Part shown: positions 24,912 through 34,481 of the stretch, in pieces | Position numbering within the stretch: the first letter of the stretch is position 1 | How the letters are laid out: the number at the start of each line of letters is the position of its first letter | NCBI GenBank assembly: GCA_002413865.1 | Contig: DHXX01000012.1 | Location: forward strand, 3,579 to 67,578 | Source: Candidatus Saccharibacteria bacterium UBA5145 | GTDB taxonomy: Bacteria; Patescibacteriota; Saccharimonadia; Saccharimonadales; UBA4665 | DNA: 64,000 bases | Reading direction: 5' to 3' | Translations under genes and position numbers: made by a program | Notes under the pieces: model-generated | Database searches by the model: none | What the model was told of the DNA's origin: nothing | Seen by the model: only the letters and a program-made list of their open reading frames with translations

Positions 24912-26021
24912 ATGGCATCATATAAAGTTATCCAGAATATCGAGGCCGAAGACAAGATTCTTGGGCCGTTGACGCTGCGGCAATTCATTTTTGCTTTGAT
25001 CACCGCTTTCTTTCTATATCTCTGTTTTGTGGTGGTTACTAAGGGCGCTCCTTTCATGTTAGCCATCTTTCTGCCGCCAGCCCTGTTTACGGGCTTTTTT
25101 GCGCTGCCGATCGGCAAGGACCAGCCGACCGAGGTGTGGGCTTTGGCCAAGCTGCGCTTCTTGTTCAAACCGCGCAAGCGCATTTGGGACCAGAGCGGCG
25201 TCAAAGAGCTCGTTACTATAACCGTGCCAAAAAGGGTTGAGATAAATCGGACCAATGGGCTCAGCCAAGTTGAGGTGCAGAGCCGTTTGAGCGCCCTCGC
25301 CAACACCATCGATAGCCGGGGCTGGGCCATTAAAAACGTCAATGTTAATTTGTACAGTCAACCGAGCCAGCTAACCATGGGGGGTGAATCTGACCGCTTG
25401 ATCGATCCGTCGACAATGCCGCAAGCGGTACCGGATTATGACGTCCAGGCGTCCGACGATATCCTCGACGAGCGCAGCAACCCCATCGCCCAGCAATTCG
25501 ACCAGATGATCAACGCCTCGAGTCGGGCCCACCATCAACAACTCGTCAACACTATGAACGGCGTCCGCGCCGAACCGACCGCCCAGGTGCCAGTCGCGCC
25601 CGAGAATTACTGGTTCCTAAACCAAGCGCCGACGCCGCCGTCCGACGGGCAAGCCGTCTTTGCCCAAGCCCAAGTCGTGCAGCCAGGTCTAGTCGACGAC
25701 GGAGCCACGCCGCCTGCAACCGCCGCCGAAGAGGCTTTATTAGACAACATCAAGGCCCGTAATACGACCCAGCAGGTCTACAGCGCCCACATGAAAACGT
25801 TGCAACCACTGGGGGCCCAGTCGGCCAACCCAACCCCCGTTAATCAAGCTCCGGCCGTCGCGCCGGTACTGCCGCCCAAACCGATGACACCCCCTCCCAA
25901 TCCTGCTATACTGAACTTGGCAAGTAATAACGACTTAAATGTGGCGACTTTGGCGCGGGAAGCCTACAAAGTAAAGAATCCTCAGTCGCCGCAGGATGAA
26001 GTTGTCATTTCACTACGCTAG
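24912..26021 (+). CDS. PrgI-family (VirB3-like) T4SS membrane protein with long C-terminal tail
   Basis: 369 residues. The first 110 match the PrgI family pattern: YKVIQNIEAEDKILGPLTLRQFIFALITAFFLYLC, a second helix (FMLAIFLPPALFTGFFALP), and the following LRFLFKPRKRIWDQSG. PrgI/VirB3 proteins pair with VirB4 in the inner membrane complex. The remaining 220 residues are hydrophilic and rich in Pro, Ala and Gln, with no recognised domain; such a tail is not typical of short PrgI proteins. A ribosome site AGGTGA precedes the ATG. The VirB4-like genes follow directly. Confidence 0.85.
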   Translation: MASYKVIQNIEAEDKILGPLTLRQFIFALITAFFLYLCFVVVTKGAPFMLAIFLPPALFTGFFALPIGKDQPTEVWALAKLRFLFKPRKRIWDQSGVKELVTITVPKRVEINRTNGLSQVEVQSRLSALANTIDSRGWAIKNVNVNLYSQPSQLTMGGESDRLIDPSTMPQAVPDYDVQASDDILDERSNPIAQQFDQMINASSRAHHQQLVNTMNGVRAEPTAQVPVAPENYWFLNQAPTPPSDGQAVFAQAQVVQPGLVDDGATPPATAAEEALLDNIKARNTTQQVYSAHMKTLQPLGAQSANPTPVNQAPAVAPVLPPKPMTPPPNPAILNLASNNDLNVATLAREAYKVKNPQSPQDEVVISLR

Positions 26022-26067
26022 TCTTAAAAACAGACTGCGTTCTAGTAATAGGGTGGGCTAAAAACAT

Positions 26068-27003
26068 ATGAATCCGTCAGATCCAAATCAATCCAACCCT
26101 TACCCACAAGGGCCAGCCCCTACGCCCGTTTATCCCAACCCCGGGCAACCGGCTCCACCGGCCCAAGCTTACCCGGCACCGGCCGGCTACGCCGTCCCCG
26201 GGGCTACTACTGCGCCCGGGTCGACCGTCTTTGCGGCCGACGCCACCAGCGCCGTCAACGTCGCCGCCCCGCGCGCCAACCCCAACAGCACCCAAAACGC
26301 CCTTCAGATAGCAGAAGTCCGCGATGGTATCGTCATCATGAACGACGGTTCGTTCCGTTGCGTCGTCATGGTCAAGAGCATCAACTTCGACCTGATGAGC
26401 GGACAAGAACAGGAAGCCGTCGAATACAGCTATCAGGGCTTTCTAAACTCCTTGTACTTTCCGATTCAGATTTTCTTGCGTTCCCAGAAAATAGACCTCC
26501 AACCATATATCGCCAAACTCGACAAAATCCGCACCGAACACGACAACATGCTGCTCGCCCTGCTGATGGAAGACTACATCGGTTACATCGACGCCCTCAG
26601 CCAACAGACCAACATTATGGACAAGAAGTTTTATGTCATTATTCCATTCTTCCCGCTGGCCGACGTCAAGCAGACGCTCGCCCAGAGCAAAAACTTCTTT
26701 AGCGGTATCGCCACGATGTTTAACAACAAAGAACAGCACGTCACGATCCACGAAGCCGACCTCGAAAACGCCAAAGCCGAACTGCGCAACCGCGTCCAGG
26801 CGGTGCTGTCGGGCTTGCTGCAATGCAGCATCCAAGGACTGCCGCTAGACACCCAGGAACTGATCGAATTGTATTACGACACCTATAACCCCGACACCGC
26901 TACCCGCCAAGAACTCAAAGATTTTAACCAGATGACGGCCGATATCGTCACTAAAGGGCAGGGGACGGCCACCCAAGCCCACCTGCAGAGGGAATTACAG
27001 TAA
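26068..27003 (+). CDS. VirB4-like protein, N-terminal half (TraC/CagE N domain)
   Basis: 311 residues. A Pro/Ala-rich leader of about 65 residues, then a domain (IVIMNDGSFRCVVMVKSINFDLMSGQEQEAVEYSYQGFLNSL, later FYVIIPFFPLADVKQTL and LQCSIQGLPLDTQELIELYYDTYNP) that matches the N-terminal domain of VirB4/TraC/CagE ATPases. There is no Walker motif: the nucleotide-binding half is the next gene but one element away (27137). The two together make about the size of one VirB4. The stop at 27003 is followed by a family C repeat. Confidence 0.8.
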   Translation: MNPSDPNQSNPYPQGPAPTPVYPNPGQPAPPAQAYPAPAGYAVPGATTAPGSTVFAADATSAVNVAAPRANPNSTQNALQIAEVRDGIVIMNDGSFRCVVMVKSINFDLMSGQEQEAVEYSYQGFLNSLYFPIQIFLRSQKIDLQPYIAKLDKIRTEHDNMLLALLMEDYIGYIDALSQQTNIMDKKFYVIIPFFPLADVKQTLAQSKNFFSGIATMFNNKEQHVTIHEADLENAKAELRNRVQAVLSGLLQCSIQGLPLDTQELIELYYDTYNPDTATRQELKDFNQMTADIVTKGQGTATQAHLQRELQ

Positions 27004-27005
27004 TG

Positions 27006-27115
27006 TGCTCACAGTTGAAAGTTATAAAGTTCATAAAGTCGAAAGTATTAGGGGTTCAGGCCAGGTTTATGCAGCAGCTAACTTTCAACTTTCAAACTTT
27101 CAAACTTTCAACTAG
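27006..27115. repeat. Family C repeat between the two VirB4 genes
   Basis: Left arm AGTTGAAAGTTATAAAGTTC and right arm built from AACTTTCAAC with a tandem ACTTTCAA expansion (27081-27113). The same family flanks 2896-3086 and 39381-39466. Confidence 0.8.
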
Positions 27116-27136
27116 TGCAACCAAAGGGAGCGCCTA

Positions 27137-29059
27137 ATGGCCTTCGGCAAACAACCCGCCCTCGACCCAGTCGCCATAGCCCAGGCCCAGCGGGCCCGTG
27201 AAGAGGTCGAAGTCCAGGCCGCCTTCCAGAAGGGCGTGACCGCCCTGCGTGACTTCATCGCCCCCAGTTCGCTCGAGTTCAGTAGTACCCACTTCCAGCT
27301 CGGTACCCGCTACGCCCGCACTTATTACGTCTACGGCTACCCGCGCCAACTCTACACCGGCTGGTTGAGCGGCATGGTCAACCTCGACGAAGTCATCGAC
27401 ATGAGCATGTACGTCTACCCGGTCGAAAGCCAAGTCGTGCTCGAGAACTTGCGCAAAAAGGTCACCCAGCTCGAGGCCGGCATCCAGATCGACGGCGAAA
27501 AGGGCCGTATCCGTGACCCGGGCAAACAGGCCGCTATCATCGACGCCGAAGAGATGCGTGACAAGTTACAGGTCGGCGAAGAGCGCTTCTTCCGCTTCGG
27601 CCTGTACTTTACGGTTTACGCCAACTCGATCGAAGAATTGGAATTTGTCAGTCACAAAATCGAGTCAATGCTCGGCCAGCAGTTGGTCTATTCCAAACCG
27701 GCCACCAGCCAGCAAGAACAGGGCTTCAACAGCACCGTGCCGCAGATGAACGACCAGCTCCAAATCCGCCGCAACATGAGCACCGGCGCCCTCAGCACCA
27801 GCTTCCCGTTCACTAGCGCCGACCTGACCCAAGACACCGGTATTTTGTACGGCATCAACATGCATAACTCCGGTTTGGTCATCTTCGACCGCTTTAGTCT
27901 GGAGAACGGCAACTCGGTCGTCTTCGCCAAGGCTGGGGCCGGCAAGTCGTTCACCGTCAAGCTCGAGGCCTTGCGCAGTATGATGTTTGGCACCGAGATC
28001 ATCATCATCGACCCCGAGAACGAGTACCAGCGGATGTGTGAAGCCGTCGGTGGCGCCTATGTGCGGCTCAGCCTGAGCTCGGCCACCAGAATCAATCCGT
28101 TTGACCTGCCGAAAGTGGTCGACTCCGAAGAAGCCGACAACGCCCTGCGCTCCAATTTGATTACCCTCCATGGACTGCTACGCCTGATGATGGGTGGCGC
28201 CCAAGCCCAAATGCTCGGCGGCGCTAACGTCATGACACCGGCCCTGGCACCGAGCGAAGAAGCCGACCTCGACGCCGCCCTGATCGAGACCTACGCCAAA
28301 GCCGGTATCACCAATGATCCGTTGACCCACACCGGCCTACCGCCGACCATCGCCGACCTCTACGATACGTTGCTGCACATGGGCGGTAACGGTCCGCAGC
28401 TGGCCCAACGCTTGCGTAAATACACCAGTGGCACGTTCGCCGGCATCTTCAGCCAGCAATCCAACATCAACATCAACAACCCGTTAGTCGTCTTTAACAT
28501 CCGTGACCTCGAAGACGAACTGCGTCCCGTCGCCATGTATATCGTCCTCAACTACATTTGGAATAAGACCAAAACCGACCAGCGCCGCCGCATCCTAATC
28601 GTCGATGAAGCTTGGCAGCTCATGAAGTATGAAGACTCGGCCAATTTCTTGTTCTCGCTGGCCAAGCGGGCCCGCAAATACAACCTCGGTATTACCACCA
28701 TCACCCAAGACGTCGAGGACTTTATGGGTTCACGGATGGGCCGGGCGATCGTCGCCAACGCCAGCATGCAAATCCTGCTCAAACAGTCACCGACGGCGGT
28801 CGATCTATTGAGTACCGTCTTTAAGCTAACCAGCGAAGAGAAGAAGCGCCTCAGTCAATTCCCGGTCGGCCAGGGACTGTTCTTTGCCGGTCAAAACCAC
28901 GTCCACATCCAAGTCGTGGCCAGCCCGACCGAGACGGGGCTGATCACGACCGACCCGCAGCAGCTCCAACAGATGAAGACCGCCAACGAGCAAGGCGAGT
29001 TCAACCAACCTCAAGGCACTATCGACCTCAGTAATCGCTTGTACCCTGGTAGCGTATAA
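27137..29059 (+). CDS. VirB4-family T4SS ATPase (C-terminal half plus N-domain remnant)
   Basis: 640 residues. Walker A is VFAKAGAGKSFTVKLEA (about residue 265), Walker B is RRILIVDEAWQLMKYEDSA (about residue 490), followed by GITTITQDVEDFMGSRMGRAIVANASMQILLKQS, the usual VirB4 motif set. The upstream part (FGLYFTVYANSIEELEFVSHKIESML) is the middle domain that in one-piece VirB4 joins the N-terminal domain. VirB4 hexamers power substrate transfer and pilus assembly at the membrane. A ribosome site GGGAG precedes the ATG. The preceding half-gene at 26068 supplies the remaining N-domain. Confidence 0.93.
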   Translation: MAFGKQPALDPVAIAQAQRAREEVEVQAAFQKGVTALRDFIAPSSLEFSSTHFQLGTRYARTYYVYGYPRQLYTGWLSGMVNLDEVIDMSMYVYPVESQVVLENLRKKVTQLEAGIQIDGEKGRIRDPGKQAAIIDAEEMRDKLQVGEERFFRFGLYFTVYANSIEELEFVSHKIESMLGQQLVYSKPATSQQEQGFNSTVPQMNDQLQIRRNMSTGALSTSFPFTSADLTQDTGILYGINMHNSGLVIFDRFSLENGNSVVFAKAGAGKSFTVKLEALRSMMFGTEIIIIDPENEYQRMCEAVGGAYVRLSLSSATRINPFDLPKVVDSEEADNALRSNLITLHGLLRLMMGGAQAQMLGGANVMTPALAPSEEADLDAALIETYAKAGITNDPLTHTGLPPTIADLYDTLLHMGGNGPQLAQRLRKYTSGTFAGIFSQQSNININNPLVVFNIRDLEDELRPVAMYIVLNYIWNKTKTDQRRRILIVDEAWQLMKYEDSANFLFSLAKRARKYNLGITTITQDVEDFMGSRMGRAIVANASMQILLKQSPTAVDLLSTVFKLTSEEKKRLSQFPVGQGLFFAGQNHVHIQVVASPTETGLITTDPQQLQQMKTANEQGEFNQPQGTIDLSNRLYPGSV

Positions 29060-29091
29060 TAAGTTTTGTAATAATGTGGAAATAAACAGTT

Positions 29092-32034
29092 ATGGGCGAA
29101 CCAGCCTTCAATTTACCCGAGGATGATCGACCGGATATCCGACCAGACCTACCTGGACTCCGCGCCCTAGAAGGTGGCGGGGAGGGCGATGGTGTACCAC
29201 GCGGCGAACTCCACTCCGTTAAAGCCGCCGATGATGAATCCGACAACAGCTCTAAAGCTGTTAGTTCCGGCGGCCTAGCCTCGTCTGAAGCGGGGCTTGG
29301 TCTGGCCGCCAAACAACTTGGCAGAGGTTTCACTGGTGGCGCCATCTCAAAAGTAGAGACTGTCAAAAATCTATTTTGGAGCAGCAAAAACCGACGACGC
29401 AGTACCGTTGGCGGGGGGGTAATCGGCGGCCTAGTCGGTATCGGGTTTATGCTGGCCGGTATTTCGTCCGGCCCGCTGCAAGCTGTCCATTTGTCCCAGA
29501 TACTTATGAAGAATTTCCATGGCTCCGAAGAAACCTCGGCTGTTCGCACCCAGGGGCTGTTTCGGTTTGCGCGGTCCGGGAATGTCGGGGAGACCCGTGT
29601 CGGCAAACTTGGCAGCCTAACCTTCGGCAAGACCACGGCCCAACTAAACGATATTGGCATTACCTATGAAAGAAGCCCGTTGACGGGCAGCCCTAAAACG
29701 GTGACCTTTAATAAGGCCAAAATGGCCGAAAAGTTTCCGGAGCTTAAAAAAATGAACAATACCGAAGCCCGCTCCTTTATCGAGAAAACGTTTGATCTTT
29801 CGCCTGGAGATCTAAGACAATTTAGCGACGGTATGTACAACGTCAATACCCGGGGCTTCAACATCAGCGCCACGCGGGCCTTAACCGATAAGAGCATGAG
29901 CTTGCTCGGCGACGGCAAAATAACAACTGCCGTCAAGTTCCGAGTTTTTAATAAGTTCAATAACACTCCGTCACTGCTTCATCCAATCGAGCGCGTAAAA
30001 GCCAGCGCCGAGAATACAGCCGGTCACGCCCTTGATGCAAAAAAAGCCGAAGAAGATCGGGCCAAAGCTAGAGAACCCGCCCCAACCGAAGAAACCGTAA
30101 AAGCTAAGGCAAATATAAAGGACAGCCTGAGTGGCTATAAGGGGGCGGCCGCCGGGGCCCTACTGGTCACCGCTGGCATGTGTTTAGTGCGCTCGATTGC
30201 CGACGATGTCGTTACGGTAAACCAAGCCGCCATTGTAACCCCCGCCGCCATAGAAGCGACTGATAAAATAGCGGTCGGGGCCCAGGTCCAAGCGGGGCAG
30301 GACGTTAGTATGCCCGCAGTTGGGGCGGTCGTCCAAAACTTCACCAACAACCAGGGTCAGACTATCTGGGCCGCCAAAGGTATTCAGGAAACGGCGACTC
30401 CGGGTTTAGCGGGCGGGGAAGACATCACTCCGGACTACAAACAAGCCTTCAATAGCAACACCACGGCCGATAATATCCGTAGCACCATCGGTGGGGGTGA
30501 TTTCGGCAAGGTCGCTTGCAGTAAACCCGGCTTAGTTATTCAATTTGCGGCCGGTATTGGAATGTTAATTGCCGCTGCCCCGACCGGGGGAGCCACCGCG
30601 GCGGCTTATTTCGGGGCCAAAGCCGGGGCTGGACTAATTGCGACGGCTGGGGTGTTCTATATGCTCGAACAACAGCTCACCAACCTATTTTCGACTGATG
30701 CGATCGCTCCAAAAGTAATGAGTGGGCCGATTGGTGGAAACCTACTAGCCTATGGTGCTCGAGCGGCGGGCGGTATTGAAGCGCGGTCTTCGGGAGGAAT
30801 AGCGCTAAGCAACCCCGAATCGGCCATGCTGGAGCAACAGCAACAAACTCAGAGCGTCAAGGATTTTCAATCCAGGAGCGTCTTCGCTAGGGTATTTGAC
30901 GTTCACGATTATCGGTCACTGGCGTCGCGGGCCATCGACACGCAAAGCCCGGACCCTGGCCAAAACCTTAAAAACATGGCCATCGGTCTAATTAGCGTCA
31001 ATAAGTGGCTACCAACCATATTATCTTCGATACTTCCGCGAGCGCACGCCGCCAGTACGCCTTATGACTGGGGTTTCCCGCAGTATGGCATCCCGAGCAG
31101 TATAGCCAACGATCCCAAATATGAAGACCCCTATGATAACGCTGATAAAGTTGCGGCCATCCTCGACCACGACACTACCGACAACTACAAAAACCGCGCC
31201 CTGGAATGCTTTGGTGCCACACTAGCTAAAGGCGGTGATGGCTGGAACGTTGTCGCTGAAAAGGAAGTTAATCCTAGCACCGGGGCCTATACCGGTTCAA
31301 GCTGTAGTGATACCAGCGATGACAGCTGGAAAAGGATTATGTTGTTTGTTTTCGATACCCGTACTATGGACGCCATCTCTTGTTATCACGGTGACGACGA
31401 CCAAGCCTGCAGCGATGTCGGCTTTGGTTCTCCGGCCGCAACGACTCCGGGCAGCGGGGGTGGCGGCTCGACTTCTGGGCCGGTCGCGGAAGGCACGAAT
31501 TCCCAGCTGGCTCAAAAAATTCTCGACTACAAAAAAACCGGGCAGTATTCTTGCGACAACCCCGGGGACTGCGCGGACCTGCAAAAAGTAGTCGCCGGAC
31601 ATACGTTGTCGGGTAGCCAAGGCTGCACCGCCCAGACGCTCGACACACATGTTTTGCAGCTGATGCTCTACGCCATAGAAGTCGGCAAGTTTAAGATTGG
31701 CACTTACTCGTTGTGTGGCGACCATAGCCATGACGGTGCGCACGGCCACTCCGGCGGCTATGCCGTTGATATTAGTTCTGTCAATGGAGTCGGCGTCAAT
31801 CAAAATAGCACTCAAGCCAAAACTAATACTCTAGCGCTGGACAAGTTCTTAAATGCTCTACCAGCCACTCTGACATTGAGCCAGCAAATATCTTACGGCT
31901 ATGGTAACCACTTCGACGCGGATTTGGCAGCCACCCAGCAGTATGGTAGTAAATTGTGCACCACTAGCTGTGTCAGCATCTATACGTTGGGCGTGGAATC
32001 GGAACACGAGAATCACATCCATGCCGGCTATTAA
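29092..32034 (+). CDS. T4SS-linked membrane protein with C-terminal M15-type (DD-peptidase-like) domain
   Basis: 980 residues. A cytoplasmic, charged N-terminal region of about 100 residues is followed by hydrophobic segments near residues 103-125 (GGGVIGGLVGIGFMLAGI), 350-365 and 470-530. The last 190 residues are a folded extracytoplasmic domain with HSGGYAVDISS and, near the C-terminus, ENHIHAGY. These fit the HxxGxAxD and HxH zinc-site patterns of M15 DD-carboxypeptidase/endolysin-like peptidases. So the protein probably spans the envelope and cuts peptidoglycan stem peptides. It follows virB4 by 32 bases and overlaps the next murein hydrolase gene by 14 bases. The catalytic call is inference from the motifs. 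Confidence 0.75.
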   Translation: MGEPAFNLPEDDRPDIRPDLPGLRALEGGGEGDGVPRGELHSVKAADDESDNSSKAVSSGGLASSEAGLGLAAKQLGRGFTGGAISKVETVKNLFWSSKNRRRSTVGGGVIGGLVGIGFMLAGISSGPLQAVHLSQILMKNFHGSEETSAVRTQGLFRFARSGNVGETRVGKLGSLTFGKTTAQLNDIGITYERSPLTGSPKTVTFNKAKMAEKFPELKKMNNTEARSFIEKTFDLSPGDLRQFSDGMYNVNTRGFNISATRALTDKSMSLLGDGKITTAVKFRVFNKFNNTPSLLHPIERVKASAENTAGHALDAKKAEEDRAKAREPAPTEETVKAKANIKDSLSGYKGAAAGALLVTAGMCLVRSIADDVVTVNQAAIVTPAAIEATDKIAVGAQVQAGQDVSMPAVGAVVQNFTNNQGQTIWAAKGIQETATPGLAGGEDITPDYKQAFNSNTTADNIRSTIGGGDFGKVACSKPGLVIQFAAGIGMLIAAAPTGGATAAAYFGAKAGAGLIATAGVFYMLEQQLTNLFSTDAIAPKVMSGPIGGNLLAYGARAAGGIEARSSGGIALSNPESAMLEQQQQTQSVKDFQSRSVFARVFDVHDYRSLASRAIDTQSPDPGQNLKNMAIGLISVNKWLPTILSSILPRAHAASTPYDWGFPQYGIPSSIANDPKYEDPYDNADKVAAILDHDTTDNYKNRALECFGATLAKGGDGWNVVAEKEVNPSTGAYTGSSCSDTSDDSWKRIMLFVFDTRTMDAISCYHGDDDQACSDVGFGSPAATTPGSGGGGSTSGPVAEGTNSQLAQKILDYKKTGQYSCDNPGDCADLQKVVAGHTLSGSQGCTAQTLDTHVLQLMLYAIEVGKFKIGTYSLCGDHSHDGAHGHSGGYAVDISSVNGVGVNQNSTQAKTNTLALDKFLNALPATLTLSQQISYGYGNHFDADLAATQQYGSKLCTTSCVSIYTLGVESEHENHIHAGY

Positions 32035-33073
32035 GATTAAACCGATTGGCGGCCAACGCTCCTGGTTCCTCGCAATAAGTGTCTTGGTTTTGTTGGTGTC
32101 GCCTTCGTTGGTCAACGCCCAAGCTTTGACCGGAGCTCAAACCCAAGTCCTTCAAGAGGGCATACTCTTCTTTGACACCGAAGTCGCCGGTAGCGCTACT
32201 AGCAATAGCGGAACCTCGTCGTGTGCTTTGGCCACCTTACCGGCTATCAGTGACGCTAGCCAAGTGGCGAGCGCGATTGATAAATTTGTGCAGGATAATG
32301 GCGGCAAAGGCTCGCCGTTCGATGGCCTGGGTAGCCACATCGTAGCCGGTTCGCAGCGGGCCGGAGTCAATCCATTCTTAGTAGCGGCCCAAGCCCTAAA
32401 AGAGAGTAGCTTTGGTGTCCATATACCGCCGGGATCTTTTAACGCCTTTGGTCGTTCCGCCACCACTGGTCAACCGGCGGTCCAACTCGCTGGTCGGTCG
32501 TGGTATAAGTGGTCGTCTTGGGCAGCTAGCGTCGATAGTGCGGACGACGAGCAAAGCCTGATAAAATCCGTCTATATCGATGCCGGCTTGATACAAATTA
32601 TCGACTTAGTTAGCAAGTATGCACCGGCTTCAGACGGTAATAATCCGACTAACTACGCGAAACAAATAACCGGCTGGATGCAAGAAATGGCCGCCAATGC
32701 CGGCACAGCCGTCGACTGCGGCCAAGGGTCGACCGGTGGGGGCGCGTCAGCACCAGGTAGTCCAACCGGCAACGCCGCGATCGGCAAGCAACTAGCGGCG
32801 GCCAATGGCTGGGGTGATGGCACCCAATGGCAGTGCTTGTATACTCTCTGGCAACATGAATCGGGCTGGAATGAAAAAGCAGGGAATCCTAGTTCCGGCG
32901 CCTATGGCATACCCCAGTCACTACCAGCCAGTAAAATGGCCTCGGCGGGCAGTGATTATAGAACAAATCCGGCCACACAAATCAAATGGGGGTTAAGCTA
33001 TATACAAGGCCGCTACCAAAACCCCTGTAACGCTTGGGCGCTGTGGCAAAGCCGTAATCCGCACTGGTATTAA
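32021..33073 (+). CDS. Secreted protein with two lysozyme-like domains (VirB1-like murein hydrolase)
   Basis: 350 residues from ATG 32021 (overlapping the previous stop by 14 bases; the open frame upstream lies inside the previous gene). A signal peptide (FLAISVLVLLVSPSLVNAQA) is followed by domain 1 (about 70-220) with FLVAAQALKESSFGVH and a glucosaminidase/lysozyme-like fold, a Gly/Ser linker, and domain 2 (about 265-350) with LYTLWQHESGWNEKAGN, SSGAYGIPQSLPASKMASAG and NPATQIKWGLSYIQGRY. Domain 2 closely resembles Actinobacteria/Apf-type lytic transglycosylase domains, with catalytic Glu in HESGW. It would open murein for the T4SS or act on a host cell wall. Confidence 0.88.
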   Translation: MPAIKIKPIGGQRSWFLAISVLVLLVSPSLVNAQALTGAQTQVLQEGILFFDTEVAGSATSNSGTSSCALATLPAISDASQVASAIDKFVQDNGGKGSPFDGLGSHIVAGSQRAGVNPFLVAAQALKESSFGVHIPPGSFNAFGRSATTGQPAVQLAGRSWYKWSSWAASVDSADDEQSLIKSVYIDAGLIQIIDLVSKYAPASDGNNPTNYAKQITGWMQEMAANAGTAVDCGQGSTGGGASAPGSPTGNAAIGKQLAAANGWGDGTQWQCLYTLWQHESGWNEKAGNPSSGAYGIPQSLPASKMASAGSDYRTNPATQIKWGLSYIQGRYQNPCNAWALWQSRNPHWY

Positions 33074-33075
33074 TT

Positions 33076-34443
33076 ATGAATAAGAAACAACTAACCATTT
33101 TTGTCTCCGTAGCTACTGTCATCATAGTGATGGCGGTGACACTGTTTAACCACCACGGTACCTCGTTTTTAAAACCGTCAGGCAATCGAACCCTCTATGC
33201 TAGCCAAATAATCGGTCGTAATGTCCAGTTCCCAAATTTAATCGATAATAATACTCTGGAATTCTTCACCGGCAGCTCATTTGCGACCATCGATCTCCGA
33301 ACTTCACAAACCAAAACCTTTACGCCGGAATTCAACCTACCGAACGTTATTGATGTCGTGTGGAGCAAACAGCAGGTCTTGTTCGAGGTCGGACCTGTTT
33401 CCGCCCAGGATGATCTCTATGCCCAAGCCGACCCATCCGCCCAACAGGGGGCCAACTCTTGGTGGTTGTGGAGCCCAGGACTTAGCCAACCGCAGCAAGT
33501 AACTGGTGGGCTGGACGGCACCGTCAATCAAGCTGTTTGGAGCTCAGATGGAAAAGCGATCATCGCTCTCACCCAACTCGGCACAGCCGCTAAGCAAACG
33601 ATTGAGCACCTCAACCCGGCTTCGCTGGCCGTGACTAATAAATTCGCGGTTAGTAATTCCAGCTTGGTTGGCGATACCGCCCAAGGAGTTTTGGCCCATC
33701 AAGACGCCAACTTGGTAGTTTGGAAAGACGGCCAGCGGACGGTTCTGCCAATAACCGCCAACACGACCCGCCAACCCGTCGTCACCGCCGATCACAACGC
33801 GGTCATCTACGAAAACAATGCCGCGGAGCTTGACCCAAAAACCAACTCCACCGCCCACGCCGATTTGTACATATACGATCTGGCGCTACACAAATCTTAT
33901 CAATTGCTAAGCGCCGCCCAAAATACCAATAATTACACGACCTTCCAGAAGGGCATTTTAGCTCTGCCCGCCCCAGCCGATAACCTCAGTCCAGCCCAGT
34001 CGAGTACAGCAACGGCCCGCCTGACCACTGGGTCGGCCAGCAAGCAGACGGCCTATAGCTTGACAGTGGCCGATCAAGACCTCCAATATATTGGACAGTT
34101 GCGCAGCGCCTGGGATATCTCCGGCAATTCCGCGACCGCCTTTGCCACGACCAATACCAATAATGATTTAGTGCTCGTTAGTACAAATAAGTCCGTTCAA
34201 TCTCAAGTCTCGCCTTACCGAGTAGTGTTTGTGGAAAATCCAACCGCCACAGTAACCGTTAACGGCTCAGCTATCTACTACCTAGACTACAACGTGGCGA
34301 CCAATGGTTTAAAGATATTTATCAATAATCCAACCGCCGACGCGCAAGCCGATCGAACCGCACTACTAAACAACCTGACCGACTCACTACATGACCCCAA
34401 CCAGGTCCAAAAAGAGTGGCAAACCAACCAGAATACCGAATAA
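33076..34443 (+). CDS. Membrane-anchored beta-rich protein of unknown function
   Basis: 455 residues starting two bases after the previous stop, so translationally coupled to the murein hydrolase gene. One N-terminal transmembrane helix (TIFVSVATVIIVMAVTLF), then an extracytoplasmic part of about 420 residues with repeated short strands (LYASQIIGRNVQFPNLI, LEFFTGSSFATIDLRT, ANSWWLWSPGLSQPQQVTGG, AVWSSDGKAIIALTQLG), resembling a TolB-like beta-propeller. No catalytic motif seen. By position it may be the distal surface or assembly component of the T4SS-like locus. Confidence 0.72.
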   Translation: MNKKQLTIFVSVATVIIVMAVTLFNHHGTSFLKPSGNRTLYASQIIGRNVQFPNLIDNNTLEFFTGSSFATIDLRTSQTKTFTPEFNLPNVIDVVWSKQQVLFEVGPVSAQDDLYAQADPSAQQGANSWWLWSPGLSQPQQVTGGLDGTVNQAVWSSDGKAIIALTQLGTAAKQTIEHLNPASLAVTNKFAVSNSSLVGDTAQGVLAHQDANLVVWKDGQRTVLPITANTTRQPVVTADHNAVIYENNAAELDPKTNSTAHADLYIYDLALHKSYQLLSAAQNTNNYTTFQKGILALPAPADNLSPAQSSTATARLTTGSASKQTAYSLTVADQDLQYIGQLRSAWDISGNSATAFATTNTNNDLVLVSTNKSVQSQVSPYRVVFVENPTATVTVNGSAIYYLDYNVATNGLKIFINNPTADAQADRTALLNNLTDSLHDPNQVQKEWQTNQNTE

Positions 34444-34481
34444 CCCCCTGAGGAGATATTGAGCTATCCAAAAGCTGGCTA

